Below are positions 57,962 to 64,000 of a DNA stretch of 64,000 nt, in pieces (position 1 is the stretch's first letter; each line of letters opens with the position of its first letter). Source of the DNA: Desmodesmus armatus (taxonomy: Eukaryota; Chlorophyta; Chlorophyceae; Sphaeropleales; Scenedesmaceae); the NCBI GenBank assembly GCA_007449985.2, contig VIIQ02000600.1, forward strand, positions 372,001 through 436,000. Direction: 5' to 3'. The position numbers and the translations under genes were made by a program. The notes under the pieces are model-generated. The model saw only the letters and a program-made list of their open reading frames with translations, did no database searches and was not told where the DNA came from.

Positions 57962-60912
57962 CTGAGTCTTTTTTTGTTGCGCTTGGTGAGCGACGACCGA
58001 TGACAAGACAGTCGCTAACTCAGCAGTTGGTTGAACCGACGTTGGTCTGTCCGAAGATTAGCCCGGCATAAGCTTGCACTGAAACCCAAGGGTTTGGCGG
58101 TTGGGCAGTTTTGGGTCCAAAACTTTGGGGCGTGAATTAGCCTTCCCTTGCACTCTGCCCACCCACTGCAGGCTTCCGCCACCCTTCTCATCCTGCGCAT
58201 AAGATGAATTGTGCAGTAGGCTTGTATAATTGTACCAGGCCAGACATGCGTCGGTTACAAGCCGTATCAGCCCACAGAGGTGCTGACAAGCCACTCAGGT
58301 AAGCTAAAGCCTGATGATCAAATACCGACTTCTAAACAAGTGAGACAACAATGGAGGATACCACCACAAGCGATGAACGCTCACAGCACAACAACAACTT
58401 CTGCAGGAGGGGAAAACTTGCAAAAAAGAGCGAGGGGCCCCTACGAACATGTGCATGAATCAGGTAATGCTGCAGGGTCAGCACTGCAAGGGTATTGCAA
58501 CACGTAGTCGCAGCTGACAACTGCAAGCATGCAGGCACAGTGCAATTAGGCACAGCAGAGCAAGCAAGCAGCAGCTTGCAACGTCCACCATGTTTGCCTG
58601 CACATTCCCACTGCATGCAAGCCTCAGCTGCAACCTCGACCACCCACCACATCCTGCCGCCGCAGCCACCCTTCTACACAACCCCACTGTCACAACCCCG
58701 TGTGTATCGCACACACAATCAACGCATGCAAGGATGCGAGGAGGGCTGCAGGCACCCCTTGCACCCGCAATCCGCCTCTGGTTCTAGGTAATGTGTGCCC
58801 TGCCAGTGCCGCAACTGTGTCAACCATTGAGAGCAGCGCAGGGGTCAAGGCTGGCCGGTGACGGCACCAGCGAGGTCAGAGTCAGAGCAACGTAGTGCTG
58901 GCTGCGTTCAGGGCCTGTGTTCCCTGTTATGCAGTGCGTGCTGATCAACATGTCAAACATACGTACGTTTCATCCTATGCCGCAAAATGGAAACACACCA
59001 ACCGACCAGGCCACCTGGCCAGCGCCACATCGCAACACGCATCTCCGCAACCACTTCTGCAGCCGCACATGCTGCTGTGCAGACCTGCTGACAAAGGAGG
59101 CTGCATGACTGCAACCAAGGCGCCCCAGCAGCTGCAGGCACAAGCAGCTTTACAACCAGCCAAGTGCAGCTCTTGCGCAGAGCCCAGCCTCTGCACGGGC
59201 ATGCAATGCATGTTGTCACCGCCCAGCCGACTGGCATGCAACACACACAGAGACAGAAACACACACGGGGCTGCTATGCTCACATGTGCTACTTCAACTA
59301 AGATGTGCTGCTGCACTTGCGGCGGCTGCGTGCTTCAACCTATATAAAGTTCACCTCCGCGCACTACTCAGGGACCTCAAGGAGCCCAAAGGCAGAATGA
59401 ACTTAGCTGGAGGTGCCATGAAACAGCCTGTGGCCAGGTCACTACGCGTCAAGACAGGCAGGGCATGCTGACGCAGGGGTGAATGGCCCCATAATGCTTC
59501 AACAGTGCACACGTATGACATGCAGCCCACAGGCTTCCTGAGCTATGCTGCTAGCTGCAACAAGCTGCAGCGAGCAGCAGCACAGCTCAACCTGCTGCTG
59601 CCCTCGCAACCATTGACACTCGTGTGAGGAGGGGCTTGAACTTGATGAAATGGGTGCACAGCACAACACACACAAACACAGGGGAGCGTCAGCCAGCCTG
59701 GGCAGGTGTGGCTGCTGATACTTCAGACAAAACGAACAAAAGGCTGTACTGCCCCAAGGCAGCACGGACCGTAAGGTTAGCAATGCATCAACCACAACTC
59801 TACACACAAAACAGACGGAATGCCCACACAAGCAAGGGCCCAGCAGCGAGGGCCCTTCCAGACCGCCAGCCAACAAACGCAGATGAAACAGATTGAGTTG
59901 CAAGGAAGACCGCGCTGCCACAACCCTGCACTAAGCAGCAGCAAGCAACCACCATTGGGCACATGGTCAGCGCCCATGCATGCATTCTGAGACACCACAG
60001 ATGTGATGAGTGTGTGCTACACACACAAACTCTGTGCAACAACCTTGTGCTACACACGCAAACGCACGCTGGTGAGCGACAGCACACACGACCGGCGGAC
60101 CAAGACAACTGCACCCTGCTGCAACAACATGCATAGACAGTTCGTCCGGTCGCTGACAGCCCCTGCTAGGGACGTTGCAATGGACCTCTGCACCACGCCG
60201 GTGCTGCACACTGCAGGTGACACACCCAAGCCCAAATCCGGCACCAGCTGCCTGTACACACACAGCACACGGTGCAGCAGCATCACAGAATGCAGCTGCT
60301 GATGCACGCCTGCGTTGGTTCCTCACCCGTCAACCCCGCTGAATCAACCGTTCTGCCAGGTCTGCACTTGCAGTGCACCTGCAATCATCCGCACGTGGCA
60401 CAACACAACATCACATCAGCAGTATGATACTGCTACAACGTTTCAAAACCCATGCAAACCCCGCCCAGCAGAGGCAGTGCTAGAGGTGCCACAACTGCAC
60501 CGAGCCGGCCCACACATCCTCCCTGGGCATGCCACAGTCAAAGGGCCTGCAACCCCCAGTCACACACCAGAAATGGAGAGTGCCTGTCAAGTTGACCGAG
60601 CAACACGAACAACAACAAGCATTTTCAAGCAGCAGGCATGGCATCAACCAAGATTGCAGTACCCGCAATCCCAAGAAAGTAAGCTACCACCATAGTCCGT
60701 CAGATACCCAGTACAAAAGAAAACCTGCGTCAATGGATCAGCAGCATTCAAGGGAACCCAGGGACAACCGATGTACAGTCAAGCGCCGTCCCATCAAGCA
60801 GACGACCGACCCACGAGACAGTTCACAAAGCAGGAGCAGCAGCAATGACCTGCAGCCCCCGCTGTCCAACAAGGCCGCTGCGTCACACAGCCCAAAGCAC
60901 AGCATGCTGTGG
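57962..60912. other. Intergenic
   Basis: About 3 kb, CA-rich. It should contain the promoter of the CRAL-TRIO gene and the 3' UTR of the kinase gene. No coding or RNA gene was recognised. Confidence 0.45.
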
Positions 60913-62170
60913 TCAGGGGCCACCGGGCGCGCTGCTGCGCCTTATACCAAGTAGCCGCATCCACGCTGGCCGCACAGGCTCGCCAGCTGAGTCTGCCTCT
61001 GCTTTCGTCCCATTAGCGGCCTCAACATCAGCCCGGGGTGCATCCACATAGCTCTTCCACGGCCGCACCAGCTGAGACTGGTCTGAAACGGGCGTGGTGC
61101 GGCCCGGGGACTTGGATGGGGCGGAGTGGGCCTTGCCACCCAGCACCCCATGCACCACAACCGACGCTGCTGCTGTGCCTGCAGAGCCAGAAGCACCAGT
61201 GTCCACTGATGCTGCTACATCTGCCTGGCTGCTGCTGGCACTACTGCGCATGGTGGAGCCTCCGCCAGCACTAGCAGCAGCACTGGACGCTGCTGCATGC
61301 GTGCCGTTGCCCTGCAAGCCGCACTCTGCTGCCTCAGAAGCCACAGCTACCGCTGCAGCTGCGTGAGGTCCGTTGGCAACGACGCTGCCGGGCCGCGAGT
61401 TGGGCAGGGGCCCAGCAGCTGGTGACGTGCTGTTGCGCCCGCCGTGCACCGACACCGCCTCCGCCGCTGCGGCAGCCATGGGGGTGAGGTTGGCCTGGTA
61501 CTCAATTGTCAGCGCCTGCTTCAGCACTGGTTGGTCCCCAGGCAGAGGCAGGATGCTGTCGGCCTGTACCAAAGCAGCAAGGTGCCCACCCTCCGGACTA
61601 CCTACCAAGCCGCTGCATGCTGAGCCACCGCTGCCTATCTGCAGTGCCGTCCGCAGCCCTGACTGCTGCTGCAGCTGGAAGGAGTTGGCAGCGCCAACAG
61701 AGCCGCTCTCGCTGGCCATGATCACCCCTGCAGCCAGAAGGCTACTGTGCATGCTGAAAGAGCCCTGGTTGCTGTCCATGCCAGACACAGAGGCACTGGG
61801 AGCCCACGTGAGGTCTTGGAAGAAGGGGGAGTCAAACGGCGAGTAGACCTCTGGCACCTCCTCCGCAGCCCCTGCGTTCACTGCTGCTGCGGCAGCTGCT
61901 GCTGCTGCTATGCTGCCCGACGCTTCAAACGCCGATGGCAGCTCCCGCTGCGGGTCCGACAAAGGCGCCTGCTGCTGCAACAGCTGCGGAGGCAGCTGCT
62001 GCTGTGGGTGCGGGTGCTGCACATCGAAACCTGCCTGCCGCTGCTGTGGCGGCTGTGGCCGCTGCTGCAGTGACCCCACGTCTCTGCTGCTGCCACTGCT
62101 CGCCTGCTGTTGCCGCTGCTGCGGCTGTTGCTGCTGGTGGAGGCCCCGCTGAGGCTGCTGCTGCACCCGG

Positions 62171-62202
<32 letters not shown>

Positions 62203-64000
62203 GACCGCCAGCTGCAAGTGGTGGTGGTGGTGTTGCTGCTGCTGGTGAAGGCCATACTGCTGCTGGTGCTGGTGCTGCCGCTTCTGCCCCAGCTTGCCGC
62301 TGTGCTGCAGCCAGCCAGAGCCTGCAGGGTCCGGGGTGGATGCCGCAGACGGCAGCGGGCTGCCTACTTCACTAGTGGTGTTTGACAGCGGGTAAGACTG
62401 CAGCAGCCGTATCCCAGGATCGCAGGGGTGCTCCTGCGCATGCACCTGCAGCTGCTGCAGCTCAGACGTGCATGCGAGGCCTGGGGGGCCACATGCACGA
62501 AAGCAAAGGGCGACTGCCCACTGGACATAGTGTCAGTGACAGCAGTGCCACTCTCAGGGCATGCAGGGCTGGTGACAGCTGCCTCCTCAACCGACAACCG
62601 GCCCTTGGGTGGCGTGGGATCACTGTGCCGCCGCGGCACCTGCTTTGAGCCGCCTGCAGGAGCTGCTGCTGCTGCTGCAGCAGCAGCAGAGGCAGCTGCC
62701 AATGTAGCCACTGCTGCTGCAGGTGCTGGCTTGGCTGCCACTGCTGTCTTGACTGCGGGCACAGCAACTGCGCCAGGCGCCCCGCGCAGTCCTGGGAGCA
62801 CCTTGCCGTTGGGCGGCAGGCGGTGCTCTGCTACTGTTGCGGCTGCCGCTGTGGCGAGAGCCGCCGCCGCTGCTGCTGCCAGTGGTATGGTCTGCTGGTA
62901 CCGCTGCCGCTGGCCGTCAGGCAGTGTGGAGGAATGGAACCTGTTGACCTTCTCGAGCTGCGCACAGGGACAGCACAAGACACAGCATAGCGTGGTAAGC
63001 TTGTCATAAGCACACCGTGACGGCTTTGTCACAAGTGATACTGTTTTCTCAGACATGTGAAGACCATTTTCAGCATGTACCTGCAATGCACTCTGAGGTT
63101 CAGCACACATCGACACCTGCAGGTGATGAATACTACAAAGCATTATCACCACACTTGCAAGCAGTTAGCAGCAGCAGTCACCCCATGCAACACGCAGGCA
63201 CGCTCTGACACCCGCATATCCTTCTCACCAGCAAGCCAGACGACGTGAACGACGCCCCAGCGCTCCCAACGAAGGACGCGGCGCGCCGGTTCCTGTTCTC
63301 TTCAAGTGAGTTCTGGCTGCTGCGCATGCCCAGGCCCGCCCGCGCAAACGCCCCCGCAGGAAGGTCCGACCCGACCAGCACCACCTTGCGCGCCAGCGCC
63401 AGCTCAGCGCCTGCAACGCTGGCCAGCGCGTCCCTGTCGTCCTGGTGCGAGTGCACACCGATGACGGCAAGGCGCGTGCCATGGATCACAGCCTCGCTGA
63501 CAGGGGCCGATGCTGCATGTGTGCCATCTGGATCTTCAAACTCCTCAAACTCTGGAAGGCTCTCGTCATCATACTCAGAGGATGAGTACTCCGGGACCCC
63601 AGGTGACGGCTGCTGCGGCGGGATTATCGACGTAGCAGGGCTCATCGGCGGCCGCGGCGGCGGCGGCACGCCGTCTGTCAGCTGCGCACTGCGGGCGCGT
63701 GACAGCCCCAGCACCGGCGACACGCCGCTGGCAGTGACGGCCGACGCCGCTGTCAGCGCAGAGCCGACCAGTGTGTGCGCCTCCCCTGAGGCGGCGGCTG
63801 GCGAGCCGTTGCCGTTGGCGACAGCGAAGCCGTTGCTCTTGCCGTGCTGCTCCTGCCTGCCGAGGCTGCTGCAGCTGCTGCTCTGACGCAGGGCGCTGGC
63901 GGCGCGGTGCAGCGTGCTGTGCTTGCTGATGATCTTGCGCCAGCGCTGCATCGCCTTGAGCCGCCGCGCGATCACCTCGAAGGAGGGCCGTGCTGCGTGG
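60913..64000 (-). CDS. TKL/Raf-like protein kinase, C-terminal part (cut by right edge)
   Basis: Two exons: from the window edge to 63229, and 62957-60913, joined in phase 0. The first codons at the edge read HAARPSFEVIARRLKAMQRW, which matches the last helix of tyrosine-kinase-like (Raf/MAPKKK-type) kinase domains, where RPSF plus a leucine-rich helix is typical. About 930 residues of low-complexity tail follow: Pro/Ser-rich, an acidic patch (EYDDESLPEFEEFEDPDG), long Ala runs, then Gln/His-rich blocks and a final MRLLGIRRSSAPGGP. Only the end of the kinase domain is in view, so class and activity are inferred. A missing base in the six-G run at 62483-62488 shifts the frame in the second exon. 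Confidence 0.65.

Noticed and set aside
1..64000. CRISPR arrays, bacterial operons, tRNA or rRNA genes
   Set aside because: None seen. Direct repeats are intronic or coding duplications, and the genome is clearly eukaryotic.

Overview
The window reads as nuclear DNA of a green alga, most likely a chlorophycean (Chlamydomonadales-like, perhaps close to Haematococcus; this placement is inference). The evidence is an intron-rich chlorophyllide a oxygenase gene, a plastid ACCase-associated BADC/BCCP-like gene, a BASS4-type plastid transporter, abundant CAG/CTG tracts coding poly-Q, poly-A and poly-S, CA/TG-rich non-coding DNA, GT-AG introns of roughly 100-1000 bp, and hydroxyproline-type Pro-rich secreted proteins. 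There is no bacterial operon structure. All gene models were assembled by hand from splice sites, intron phase and protein resemblance.

Layout. Minus strand, 1-25147: a BADC/BCCP-like fragment cut by the left edge, complete CAO (2941-8018), two tandemly duplicated LysM/Pro-rich secreted proteins (10182-12409 and 16383-18069), and a CobW/COG0523 GTPase (20816-25147). Plus strand, 25703-37901: TIM9 (divergent from CobW across about 555 bp), an F-box/leucine-rich-repeat-like protein, a COP1/SPA/RUP-type WD40 protein, and a secreted protein built of five near-identical 35-36 residue repeats. Minus strand, 40442 to the right edge: a 5'-truncated LINE with RNase H, a 13-bp target-site duplication and a (GA)n tail; a BASS4-like transporter; a conserved-looking protein I cannot name; a CRAL-TRIO (Sec14-like) protein; and the C-terminal part of a TKL/Raf-like protein kinase cut by the right edge. 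The long spaces between genes hold little that I can support.

Functionally, several products point to the plastid: CAO (chlorophyll b synthesis), BADC/BCCP (fatty-acid synthesis control) and BASS4 (metabolite transport). The COP1/RUP-type WD40 protein suggests light signalling. Others are housekeeping (TIM9, CobW metal chaperone, Sec14-like lipid transfer). There is no sign of a co-regulated cluster beyond the LysM tandem pair.

Two general points matter to a user. First, five otherwise well-supported exons each need one extra base at a short G/C run to stay in frame, a pattern typical of long-read homopolymer contraction rather than of pseudogenes. Second, several introns carry local tandem duplications that copy real splice sites (BASS4-like, TIM9) or repeated copies of a roughly 90-bp element (CobW). 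The most unusual coding feature is the secreted repeat protein at 36994-37901.
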